From NCBI GenBank assembly GCA_900470095.1, contig UBZM01000006.1, positions 1 to 33,546 of the forward strand: 33,546 nucleotides of DNA, written 5' to 3'. Every line of letters begins with the position of its first letter. Position 1 is the first letter of the stretch. This DNA is from Hyphomicrobiales bacterium (GTDB taxonomy: Bacteria; Pseudomonadota; Alphaproteobacteria; Rhizobiales; Beijerinckiaceae). The position numbers and the translations under genes were made by a program. The notes beneath the pieces are model-generated. The model was not told where the DNA came from and ran no database searches. It saw nothing but the letters and a program-made list of their open reading frames with translations. Shown here one piece after another: positions 1-7,838 of the stretch.

Positions 1-1
1 T

Positions 2-2506
2 TCGCCTTGGTACGGCGGCGGTGGTGGTGGCGGCGCCGGCGGCACGGCCGCAATCGTCACCGGCAGCGGGACATGGACCCAATCGAACACCGGCACTCTC
101 ATAGGCGGCAATGGTGGTGCGGGTGGTGGGGCCACGAATGGGCAGGGGTACGGCGGCGCTGGAGGCAGCGGCGGTGCCGGGCTTTACTTCACATCCACCG
201 GCGCCAAAACCGTTTTCATTGGCTCCTCTGCGCAGGTGACCGGAGGCAATGGCGGAATGGGCGGCGCCGGGGGTGCGGTCAATGGCTCGCACGGCGTGGG
301 CGGCGCCGCCATCGTCGGCAGCAATCTGTCCCTTATCCTTGGTTCCAATTCTACTATCAGTGGCGGCCTCAATGGTTCCGGCACCGTGCGCGCCAACGCC
401 ATCACCTTCACCGGCGGCACAAACGCTCTGACCCTGAACAGCTCGACGACGTTGAGAGGCGATATCGAACTCGCTGGCTCGCTTGCCCTCGACAGCCCCA
501 CTGACGCCACCCTATCCAACGTCATCAAGGGCTCAGGCGGTGTCACCAAGATCGGCACGTCCGTGCTGACGCTGACCGGCGCCAACACCTATACCGGCGG
601 CACGACGGTCGAAGCCGGCACGTTGCGATTGAGCGGATTCGCCGCCGCCGTCCAATCCACGGCCTATACGGTGAACGGCGGTACGCTCGATCTCGGCGGG
701 AGGTTCCTGACAGCCTCCTCGCTCTCCGGCACCGGCGGCACTATCGCCCTGGGCAGCGGCAGGCTGACCGTCGACCAGTCGATCAACACCAGCTACGCGG
801 GCGTCATCTCAGGCACCGGCGACCTGACGAAGACCGGCAGCGGCACGCTGACGCTCTCGGGCGCCCACACCTACTCGGGCGTAACCGCGGTCTACGGCGG
901 CAGGCTGGAGGTAAACGGCTCGCTCGCCAATGCGGTGATCGTGTCAAGCGGGGAGCTTGGAGGCACCGGCACGGTCGGCCAGACCATCATCAGCGGCACG
1001 CTCGCGCCCGGCAACCCGATCGGCACGCTCAACGTCAACGGCGTCCTGAGGCTCAACTCGCGCTCGACCTATGCGGTGGAAGTCTCGTCATCTGACGCAA
1101 GCCGGGTCAATGTTTCCGCCTCGGCCCATCTCGACGGCGGCAAGGTCAGCGCGCGCTTCGCTCCCGGCACCTATGTCTCGAAGCAGTACACCATCCTCCA
1201 GTCGAGCGGCGGTATTTATGGCCAATTCGTCAGCCAGACCGACACGAACCTGCCCGCCGGCTTCAAGGCAGCCCTGAGCTATGGCTTTCATAACGTCTAT
1301 CTCAATCTGACGTTGGCCATGGCGCCACCTCCCGGCACCAGCTTCACTTCGAACCAAAGTGGCGTCGCCAACGCAGTCGAGAGCTATTTTGACAGCAACG
1401 GCAGTATCCCGCTGGAACTCGGCGGCCTGACGCCTGAGGGCCTGACGCACGCGTCGGGCGAGCCGGCGACCGGAACGCAGACTGCCACGATTGGCGCCAT
1501 GACCCAGTTCATGGGTGCGCTGGTCGACGCCTCGCCGGAAGGCCGCGGCGTCTCGATCGCGCCCGCGCCCAGCAGCTTCGCCTCCTATGCCGCCTATGGC
1601 TCCGGCAAGGCGGGCGCGGGTAAGGCAGCCGACCTGCCGACCCGCACGGCCGTGCTGACCGCCGATCCCGATGCCTGGCGCTGGAGCGTCTGGGGCAGCG
1701 GCTTCGGCGGCGCGCAGTTCACCGGCGCCGATGCCAGCGCCGGCACCGCCGCCAACACCAACCGCGTCTATGGCGCCGCCGCCGGCGCCGACTACAGGCT
1801 GACGCCCTCGACGATTGCCGGCTTCGCGCTGGCCGGCGGCGCCACCAGCTTCAACACCTATGGCCTCGGTTCCGGCAAATCCGACCTGTACCAGGCCGGT
1901 GTCTTCCTGCGCCAGCATTTCGGCCAGAGCTATCTTTCGGCCGGCCTCGCCTATGGCTGGCAGGACGTCACCACCGACCGCAGCGTCGGCGGTGAGCGCC
2001 TTGAGGCCCGCTTCGACGTCAACAGCTGGTCGGGCAGGCTCGAGGCCGGGCATCGCTTCGCGCTCGGCCCGGCGGCACTGACGCCCTACGCTGCCGCGCA
2101 GTTCACCGCGATCGCACTGCCGAACTATACCGAGACGGCGCTTGCAGGGACCAGCCTGTTCGCGCTGTCCTACGCCTCGCGCGACGTCACCACGACGCGC
2201 AGCGAGCTCGGCCTGCGGGCCGACGCCAATGTCAGCATCGCCGGGCTGCCGCTCTCGCTGCAGGGCGCGGTCGCCTGGGTGCACAATTTCGACACGGCCA
2301 ACAGCGTCACCGCGAGCTTCCAGTCCCTGCCGGGCGCGACCTTCCTGGTCAGCGGCGCGGCGCTCGACCGCAACGCACTGCGCACCACGGCGACCGCCGA
2401 GCTCGACCTCAGGAACGGCTTCTCCATCGCCGCCACCTTCGACGGCGAATTCGGCGAGAACAGCCGCAGCCTCGGCGGCAAGGGCGCCATTCGATACAGG
2501 TGGTGA
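2..2506 (+). CDS. Autotransporter (type Va secretion), 5' end missing
   Basis: The frame is open from the window edge, so the N-terminus and signal peptide lie outside; 834 residues are visible. The first ~110 residues are extremely Gly-rich, with repeated GGNGG, GGAGG and GxGGAGG blocks. Next comes a beta-helix passenger with autotransporter-associated strand repeats (TGANTYTGGTTVEAGTLRLSG type, near nt 570-640 and again near 860-930). A junction of the type LAPGNPIGTLNVNG follows near nt 1005-1045. From about nt 1670 to the stop the protein has the alternating aromatic/small pattern of a 12-strand outer-membrane beta barrel and ends in RYRW, an aromatic C-terminus as expected for BAM recognition. 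It is expected to be a surface-exposed or released passenger; its ligand cannot be told. The same architecture recurs at 16596-19466, but the two passengers are not close relatives. Confidence 0.9.
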   Translation, partial: SPWYGGGGGGGAGGTAAIVTGSGTWTQSNTGTLIGGNGGAGGGATNGQGYGGAGGSGGAGLYFTSTGAKTVFIGSSAQVTGGNGGMGGAGGAVNGSHGVGGAAIVGSNLSLILGSNSTISGGLNGSGTVRANAITFTGGTNALTLNSSTTLRGDIELAGSLALDSPTDATLSNVIKGSGGVTKIGTSVLTLTGANTYTGGTTVEAGTLRLSGFAAAVQSTAYTVNGGTLDLGGRFLTASSLSGTGGTIALGSGRLTVDQSINTSYAGVISGTGDLTKTGSGTLTLSGAHTYSGVTAVYGGRLEVNGSLANAVIVSSGELGGTGTVGQTIISGTLAPGNPIGTLNVNGVLRLNSRSTYAVEVSSSDASRVNVSASAHLDGGKVSARFAPGTYVSKQYTILQSSGGIYGQFVSQTDTNLPAGFKAALSYGFHNVYLNLTLAMAPPPGTSFTSNQSGVANAVESYFDSNGSIPLELGGLTPEGLTHASGEPATGTQTATIGAMTQFMGALVDASPEGRGVSIAPAPSSFASYAAYGSGKAGAGKAADLPTRTAVLTADPDAWRWSVWGSGFGGAQFTGADASAGTAANTNRVYGAAAGADYRLTPSTIAGFALAGGATSFNTYGLGSGKSDLYQAGVFLRQHFGQSYLSAGLAYGWQDVTTDRSVGGERLEARFDVNSWSGRLEAGHRFALGPAALTPYAAAQFTAIALPNYTETALAGTSLFALSYASRDVTTTRSELGLRADANVSIAGLPLSLQGAVAWVHNFDTANSVTASFQSLPGATFLVSGAALDRNALRTTATAELDLRNGFSIAATFDGEFGENSRSLGGKGAIRYRW

Positions 2507-2979
2507 ACGGGGCGCCGGGATAGCGGAACCTCCTGCCGTCCGAAATGGGTCTATTTCAGCCGCGCATACTCCGCGGCGTAAGTCCGCTTTCGGGCAAGGA
2601 GCCAATGTCTGCTTCTGGCGCACAGAACCGATGGATCGCTCGCATACTGTGCTCGTCATTTGTAGAGGTTGAGACTCAGCATAAATCCGGCGATTGGCCC
2701 GGCGCTGATACACGCGCGGTTCAACCTGCGCGCGCAAATACCGACCACGTTATAGAGCCAGAGCCTCAACCGAATTCTTTGTGCCGGCGCTCCCAAAGCC
2801 CCGGCTTTTTCGTGCCTGGAACGAACTTTCTCAGCGTCAAACTGAGGTAAGATTATGCCCTGAAATGCGGAATCGATGCCAAAGAATCGAAATTCCAGAT
2901 TCAATGATTTTAGTATCTTACGCCCTGCCCTGCGGCAACGTTATGCCTGTTTCCACATCAGGGTATGCTTTGGTGCGAA
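2507..2979. other. Intergenic region without a convincing gene
   Basis: About 470 bases between the autotransporter stop and the LysR terminator. It is visibly less GC-rich than its surroundings, and none of its short open frames shows a recognisable domain or a good ribosome site. The stretch around 2577-2650 (AAGTCCGCTTTCGGGCAAGG and following) resembles intergenic repeat sequences scattered through Rhizobiales genomes that contain a GTCCGCTTT core. I read it as a decayed dispersed repeat, at low confidence. Confidence 0.4.
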
Positions 2980-3006
2980 AGGCCGTCGCCCCCAGGGCGA
3001 CGGCCT
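2980..3006 (-). terminator. Hairpin terminator of the LysR gene
   Basis: A perfect 11-bp inverted repeat (GGCCGTCGCCC / GGGCGACGGCC) with a 3-nt loop, extended by one A-T pair that overlaps the last base of the LysR stop codon. Read on the minus strand it is followed by only a short TTT, so it is probably a modest rho-independent terminator. Confidence 0.6.
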
Positions 3007-3908
3007 CAATTGCGCAGGAAGTTCAGCGTCTCGATCGCGGAGCGCGCCGCCGCAAGCACCGCGTCCAGGAGCCGGTTGTGCTCCGCAAATCGATAGATGC
3101 AATACAAGCGGGATGGTGTGGGTGGCCTGCTCGGCAGGAGTGACAGGATCGCTCCGTCCCGCAGGTAGGGTTCGATCAACGGCGTCGGCAGCAGACTGAC
3201 GCCGTGCCCCTGCCGAACGAGTTCCGTCGCCAGGGTCACGCTCGTGCAACGGCAGATCTTCTCCGGTTCAATCCCGTCTTCGCGAAACCAGTCGATGATC
3301 TGGCGGTACATCGGCGATGGGTGCGGGTTGGTGATGACGATCCGGGATGCGAGCAGCTGCGGCGTGATCTGCCGTGGGAGTGCGAGCTCCGGCGATGCGG
3401 CCCAGGTCACCTCCTGGATGCCGAGCGGAATGACCGCGAGCTTGGGATCGCCGACGGGATTGATGACGAATGCCAGGTCGAGGCGCCGCTCCACCACCTG
3501 ATGCTCGAGTTCAGCGCTCGTTCCCACGGCAATGTCGAGTTGCACGCCCGGCACATCGCGGGCGAGCAGCTTCATCCAGTCCGACAGGCAGATATGCGCA
3601 AAGGTCTCGGATAATCCGACGCGAACCACGCCGCCCGTGGTTTGCGCTTCTCCCGTGATGAGTTCGCGGATGCCCGTCAATTCCTGGACCAGCGCCACCG
3701 CGCGCGGCAGGAGCGCCTCACCGGCGGAGGTCAGGGCCAGCCGCCGCCCGCCACGGTCGAACAGCGAGCGCTGGAACTGCGCTTCAAGCTCCTGAAGGCG
3801 CAGCGAGATGGTCGGCTGCGCGAGGTTCAGATGCTGCGCGGCCTCCTTCACCGAGCCCAGCCGGGCAATCCAGAAGAACGTCTCGAGCTGCGCCGTCGTC
3901 GGTCGCAT
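3006..3908 (-). CDS. LysR-family transcriptional regulator
   Basis: 300 residues, the usual LTTR length. Residues 1-60 form the winged helix-turn-helix (QLETFFWIARLGSVKEAAQ, then NLAQPTISLRLQELE), followed by the linker helix and a two-subdomain periplasmic-binding-like effector domain from about residue 90. The start is placed at ATG 3908 because it has GAGG eight bases upstream and begins at the canonical LTTR N-terminus; the frame stays open to a TTG at 3947. The gene is divergent from the HD-hydrolase and amino-acid ABC genes, with a 15-bp dyad between them. The likely role is a local regulator, probably of that importer operon; the effector is unknown. Confidence 0.88.
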   Translation of the reverse strand: MRPTTAQLETFFWIARLGSVKEAAQHLNLAQPTISLRLQELEAQFQRSLFDRGGRRLALTSAGEALLPRAVALVQELTGIRELITGEAQTTGGVVRVGLSETFAHICLSDWMKLLARDVPGVQLDIAVGTSAELEHQVVERRLDLAFVINPVGDPKLAVIPLGIQEVTWAASPELALPRQITPQLLASRIVITNPHPSPMYRQIIDWFREDGIEPEKICRCTSVTLATELVRQGHGVSLLPTPLIEPYLRDGAILSLLPSRPPTPSRLYCIYRFAEHNRLLDAVLAAARSAIETLNFLRN

Positions 3909-3933
3909 GGGCTGATCCTCGCACGGGCCATAC

Positions 3934-3948
3934 ATTGCATTATGCAAT
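3934..3948. promoter_or_regulatory. Candidate LysR operator
   Basis: A perfect dyad ATTGCAT-T-ATGCAAT, which also fits the LTTR T-N11-A rule (T3935, A3947). It lies in the 129-bp divergent gap between the LysR start (3908) and the HD-gene start (4038), 26 bp upstream of the LysR start, as expected for an autoregulatory LTTR site. Confidence 0.55.
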
Positions 3949-4037
3949 GATGTGATATCCGAAAATCAAATTTTACGATGCGTTCTTTGCCATCTAGCTT
4001 CCCTGCAACGGAGCTTTCGGCCACGGAAGGGCGGCGC

Positions 4038-4682
4038 ATGGATCGGTTACGCAAAAGCATTCTGGAGGATCTGCCCGAGATCGAGTGGATCAGCGATCCG
4101 ACGCTGCGGCAGGGGGCGATCGAGGCCTGGGCGCTGGCGCTGGAGAAGTCGAGCTTCTCGCGCATCAGCGAGATCCCGGGAGAAGCCAATCCCGGCATCA
4201 TGGTGATGAGGCGCGGCGGCCAGAATTTTCATCTCAGCGGCGTGACCCGGCTCGCGCTGGCCTCGGTCGACTATTTCGCCGAGATCTATCCCGAGGCGGT
4301 CATCGACCGGGACGTCGTCATTTGCGGCGGCCTCTGCCACGATGTCGGCAAGGCCTGGGAGTGCGACCCCGAGAACCAGGCGCGGTGGAAGGCCGATGCC
4401 AGCCTGGTCGGCCGGCCCTCGCTGCGCCATCCGGTCTACGGCGCCTATATCTGCCTGACGGTCGGCCTGCCGGAATCGATCGCCCATATTGCCGCCTGCC
4501 ATTCGCCCGAGGGCGACAACGTCAAGCGCAGCCTTGAATGCATTGTCGTGCATGAGGCCGATGTCGCATGGTGGAAAATCAGCGCCGCCTCCGGTCTCAC
4601 CCAGGACGGCACGATTCCCGATCATTTCGCCAGGATGTTCGAGCCGCGCAAGGCACGGGATCTGCCAAGAGCGGCTGAATGA
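4038..4682 (+). CDS. HD-domain metal-dependent hydrolase
   Basis: 214 residues from the ATG preceded by GGAAGG at 7-bp spacing; an earlier in-frame ATG at 3978 lacks a ribosome site. The HD signature is visible: His65 (FHLSGVTR), the CHDVGK block with H101-D102, conserved histidines in RHPVYGA and IAACHSPEG, and a late Asp in VVHEADVAWW. HD proteins are usually phosphohydrolases acting on nucleotides or other phosphate esters, so a cytosolic phosphohydrolase is likely but the substrate is unknown. It is the first gene of the plus-strand run that continues, after 56 bp, into the amino-acid importer, and it is divergent from the LysR gene. It could be an enzyme acting on the imported compound or on a product of it. 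Confidence 0.8.
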   Translation: MDRLRKSILEDLPEIEWISDPTLRQGAIEAWALALEKSSFSRISEIPGEANPGIMVMRRGGQNFHLSGVTRLALASVDYFAEIYPEAVIDRDVVICGGLCHDVGKAWECDPENQARWKADASLVGRPSLRHPVYGAYICLTVGLPESIAHIAACHSPEGDNVKRSLECIVVHEADVAWWKISAASGLTQDGTIPDHFARMFEPRKARDLPRAAE

Positions 4683-4738
4683 AGAGCGGCCGAATGAAGC
4701 GCTCTGACTAAAGAACAACCAAACGAGGGGACAAGTCG

Positions 4739-5563
4739 ATGATCGGATCCAGGTTTCTGAAAGGTGCCGTGCTCGCCGCCGGCGTGCTCGCGCTGGCATT
4801 GCCAGCCGCAGCGCAACCCAAGGAGGGCGTGCTCGCCAAGGTCAAGCGCGAGGGCGTGCTCAAGGTCTGCTACGCGCAGGTCACGCCGGACAGCTACAAG
4901 GATCCGCGCAATGGCCAGTGGACCGGCGTCTTCGTCGATCTCGTCAACGAGTTGGCGAGCTGGATGAAGGTCAAGGTCGAGCCGGTCGAGGTTCAGTTCG
5001 GCATGGCGCCGCTTTCGCTCAACCGCGGCGATTGCGACCTGTTCGGCGCGAGCCTGCTCTACAACGCCCCGCGTGCGCTCGAGATCAACTTCGTGCGGCC
5101 CTTCGCCGCCAAGGGCATCAACGGCGTGGTCAGCACGGAGAAGGCCGCCAGGTTCAAGAAGGTCGAGGATCTGAACGATCCGTCCGTGACGATCGCGGTC
5201 GTCGCCGGCAGCCGCGATCATGAAGTGTCGCAGCGCATCTTCCCCAAGGCGAAGCTCCTGGCGCTGCAGGTCAACACGGATCTCGCCGCCTTCGACTCGG
5301 TTCGCCGCGGCGACGCCGATATCGCGCTCGCCAACGGCATCACCATTCGCTGGTGGACGAAGGTGCAGGGCAACGGATGGGCTGCGCCCGCCTTCGAGGG
5401 CGATTTCAGCACGCAGCAGAATGGTTGGGCGATCCGCTACGGCGATTCCGACTGGAAGGATTTCCTCGATTCCTTCGCAGCCTGGATCGTCGCCAATAAC
5501 CGGGCCGCCGAGCTGTACGATTCCTATCTGTCGCGGACCTCGCTCTTCGACACCAAGAAGTAA
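4739..5563 (+). CDS. Amino-acid ABC transporter, periplasmic binding protein
   Basis: 274 residues. The N-terminus is a Sec signal peptide (basic MIGSRFLK, hydrophobic core, cleavage near LPAAAQ|P at about residue 26). The mature part has the family 3 solute-binding fold (SBP_bac_3): VLKVCYAQVTPDSYKD opening, GVFVDLVNELA, then FGMAPLSLNRGDCDLFGASL in domain 1, VVAGSRDHE in domain 2, and FDSVRRGDADIALANG near the hinge. Ribosome site CGAGGGG upstream. It is followed by its permease after 30 bp. A polar or charged amino acid is the expected ligand class; which one cannot be read from sequence. Two cysteines (about residues 44 and 100) may pair. Confidence 0.88.
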   Translation: MIGSRFLKGAVLAAGVLALALPAAAQPKEGVLAKVKREGVLKVCYAQVTPDSYKDPRNGQWTGVFVDLVNELASWMKVKVEPVEVQFGMAPLSLNRGDCDLFGASLLYNAPRALEINFVRPFAAKGINGVVSTEKAARFKKVEDLNDPSVTIAVVAGSRDHEVSQRIFPKAKLLALQVNTDLAAFDSVRRGDADIALANGITIRWWTKVQGNGWAAPAFEGDFSTQQNGWAIRYGDSDWKDFLDSFAAWIVANNRAAELYDSYLSRTSLFDTKK

Positions 5564-5593
5564 TTCTGCCCGAGCCTGAAAGAGAGAGCAGCG

Positions 5594-6271
5594 ATGGAGC
5601 GGACTCTAACCATCCTCTACGAGTTTCGCGACGCGCTGCTCTACGGGCTCGGCATCACCATTTCGCTTTCGGTGCTGTCGATGCTGCTGGCGCTGGTCGT
5701 TGGCCTGATCGCGGCGCTGGGCATGCTGTCGCGCCGTCGCTGGGTTCGCGTGCCGGCGACCTTCTATGTCGAGTTCTGCCGCAACACGCCCATCCTGGTG
5801 CAGCTCGTCTGGGTCCACTACGCCTGGCCCGAGATCTTCGGGCTGAAATTCACGGCCTTCTACAGCTCGCTCGTCGCCCTGACGCTGCAGACGAGCGGCT
5901 ACCTCGCCGAGGAATATCGCGGCGGCATCGAGGGGGTCGACAAGGGACAGGTCGAGGCCGCGAAGTCGCTCGGCATGACGCATGCCCGGCTGATGGCGCG
6001 CATCGTGCTGCCGCAGGCGATCATGCGATCGGTGCCGGGCCTGCTCAACCAGTTCGTCACCTGTTTCAAGTCGACGTCGATCGTCTCCGTGATCGCGGTG
6101 CCCGATCTCATGTATCAGGCGGGCCTCATCGTCAGCGCCACGTTCCTGACCATGCCGATCTATACGATCGTCGCGTTGATCTACTTCGTCGTCGTCTTTG
6201 CGATCTCGCGCTCGGTTCGCTGGGCCACGCGCAAGCTGCCGACGACCGGCTATTTCGGAGCTGCGGCATGA
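5594..6271 (+). CDS. Amino-acid ABC transporter permease (HisM/GlnP type)
   Basis: 225 residues, with about five hydrophobic segments. The family motif region FYVEFCRNTPILVQLVW lies near residues 55-75, and the cytoplasmic EAA loop (about residues 110-135: GQVEAAKSLGMTHARLMARI, then VLPQA) docks onto the ATPase. Start ATG is preceded by GAGAGAG. It overlaps the ATPase gene by 4 bp (ATGA), so translation is coupled. There is one permease gene only, so a homodimeric membrane part is expected, unlike HisQ/HisM pairs. Confidence 0.9.
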   Translation: MERTLTILYEFRDALLYGLGITISLSVLSMLLALVVGLIAALGMLSRRRWVRVPATFYVEFCRNTPILVQLVWVHYAWPEIFGLKFTAFYSSLVALTLQTSGYLAEEYRGGIEGVDKGQVEAAKSLGMTHARLMARIVLPQAIMRSVPGLLNQFVTCFKSTSIVSVIAVPDLMYQAGLIVSATFLTMPIYTIVALIYFVVVFAISRSVRWATRKLPTTGYFGAAA

Positions 6272-7056
6272 CTGAGGCTCCCATGGCGGCCGGCCCCGCC
6301 ATCGCTTTCCGGTCGATCAGCAAGTCCTACGGCGAGGTGCAGGTCCTGCACGACGTCAGCGCCGAGATCCCCCGCGGCGCCACCGTCGCCGTCCTGGGTT
6401 CGAGCGGTTCCGGCAAGAGCACGCTGGTGCGTTGCGTCAACCGGCTCGAGGGCTTTCAGGGCGGCGAGATCACGGTCGGCGATGTCAGCCTGACGCCGCA
6501 GGGGCTGGCGCGTGGCCCAAGGACGCTGAACGATCGGCAGGTCGCAAAATTCCGCACCGGCATCGGCATGGTCTTCCAGTCCTTCAACCTGTTCCAGCAC
6601 CTCACCGTGCTGAAGAACCTGATCGAGGCGCCGATCGGCGTGCTCGGCTGGAGCAGGGACAAGGCGGTCGAGCGCGCCCGCGACCTGCTCGCGAAGGTCG
6701 GACTTCCCGACAAGGAAGAGGCCTATCCGGCCCGGCTCTCCGGCGGCCAGCAGCAGCGTATCGCGATCGCCCGCGCGCTGATGATGGAACCCTCGATCAT
6801 GCTCTTCGACGAGCCGACATCGGCGCTCGATCCCGAGCTCACGGCGGAGGTGCTGAACGTCGTGAAAGGGCTCGCGCTGGGCGGCCGCACATCCCTGATC
6901 GTGACGCATGAACTCGCCTTCGCCCGGGACGTCGCCTCCCATGTCATGGTGCTCGATCGCGGCCGGCTGACCGAGTTCGGGCCTGCGGGAGAGATTTTTC
7001 GGGCCCCGACATCGGAGCGAACCAAGCGCTTCTTCGAGAGCGGCGGGTTGACGTAA
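6268..7056 (+). CDS. Amino-acid ABC transporter ATPase (GlnQ/HisP type)
   Basis: 262 residues with every nucleotide-binding motif intact: Walker A GSSGSGKS (44-51), Q-loop Gln104 in MVFQSFNLF, signature LSGGQQQR (157-164), Walker B IMLFDEP (177-183), D-loop SALD and switch His214. It energises import by the preceding permease and binding protein. It is the last gene of the plus-strand run; the next gene is convergent, with 86 bp between the stops and no clear terminator seen there. Confidence 0.93.
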   Translation: MTEAPMAAGPAIAFRSISKSYGEVQVLHDVSAEIPRGATVAVLGSSGSGKSTLVRCVNRLEGFQGGEITVGDVSLTPQGLARGPRTLNDRQVAKFRTGIGMVFQSFNLFQHLTVLKNLIEAPIGVLGWSRDKAVERARDLLAKVGLPDKEEAYPARLSGGQQQRIAIARALMMEPSIMLFDEPTSALDPELTAEVLNVVKGLALGGRTSLIVTHELAFARDVASHVMVLDRGRLTEFGPAGEIFRAPTSERTKRFFESGGLT

Positions 7057-7142
7057 GCCCAGCGCAGGGACGCCATGGTCGATCAGGACCGTGCCTGCCC
7101 GCCGCCGATCGTGCCGCCAAACGATTGGCAGCCCGAATCGGA

Positions 7143-7838
7143 TTATCCCCCGGCCGTTGCCGCTACGATCGGAGCCTCTCGTCGCGCGCTCGGGATCTGC
7201 TCGAGCAGATATGCGATCGCGCAGGGGATCGGCGAAATGACCGGGGTCGAGAATTTCGGCTGCAAGGCGCCGGCCGCCTCGCCGAGCGGGCCGCCTCCGA
7301 TGATGACGGCCTGAGCCTGGTCGGCCGCGATACAGGCTTCGACCATCTCGCCAAGGGCCTGCGTCAGTGCGGCCTTGTCGTCGGCCAGCGCTGTGGGATC
7401 GCCTGCCGTGCAGCGGATTCCGGTCAGGAGTTCGGCAAAGCCGAGCGCGCGCGCCCGCGCCGCGATAGCGTCGACCAGAAGCGGCGTCGTGGTCGCGACA
7501 CCGAACGGGCGACCGCCCTGCGACGCCACCCGCATCGAGGCCTCGCAGATGCCGACGACCGGAATCGCGACCTGTCGCCTGAGATCGTCGAGCCCGGGAT
7601 CGCCGAAGGCACTGACGACGATGCCGACGCAATCGGCGGCGTGCCGCAGGCCGATCTCGACCACCTCTTCGGCCGAGGCGAGCAGGTCGCCGTCCGTCAC
7701 GATCATGGCCGGGCTGCGCTCGGCCGTGGCGACTGCCACGGCCAGCGCGTTCTTCGTCGCCCGCTGCGCGATGGCTTGCATCATCGCGCTGGTCGACTGC
7801 GAACTGTTCGGATTGATCAACAGGATATGCCGGGTCAC
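7143..7838 (-). CDS. Asp/Glu/hydantoin racemase-like protein lacking both catalytic Cys
   Basis: 231 residues from a GTG that overlaps the MFS stop codon (GTGA), so the two are translationally coupled. The fold is recognisable: INPNSSQSTS at the N-terminus, then SAFGDPGLDDLR (76-87), PVVGICEA (93-100), PFGVATTTPL (111-120) and VIIGGGPLGE (178-187). Active racemases of this family use two cysteines, in xCFGDPGL and in LGCAGM. Here they are replaced by Ala77 and Gly182. Cys-dependent racemisation is therefore unlikely; a ligand-binding role or another chemistry is possible. The pairing with an MFS carrier suggests a link to uptake of an amino-acid-like or hydantoin/allantoin-like compound, which is inference. 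Confidence 0.8.
   Translation of the reverse strand: MTRHILLINPNSSQSTSAMMQAIAQRATKNALAVAVATAERSPAMIVTDGDLLASAEEVVEIGLRHAADCVGIVVSAFGDPGLDDLRRQVAIPVVGICEASMRVASQGGRPFGVATTTPLLVDAIAARARALGFAELLTGIRCTAGDPTALADDKAALTQALGEMVEACIAADQAQAVIIGGGPLGEAAGALQPKFSTPVISPIPCAIAYLLEQIPSARREAPIVAATAGG

Noticed and set aside
1088..2737. 549-residue open frame on the minus strand opposite the first autotransporter
   Set aside because: Antisense shadow of GC-rich coding sequence: Arg/Ala/Gly-rich, no domain, no ribosome site.
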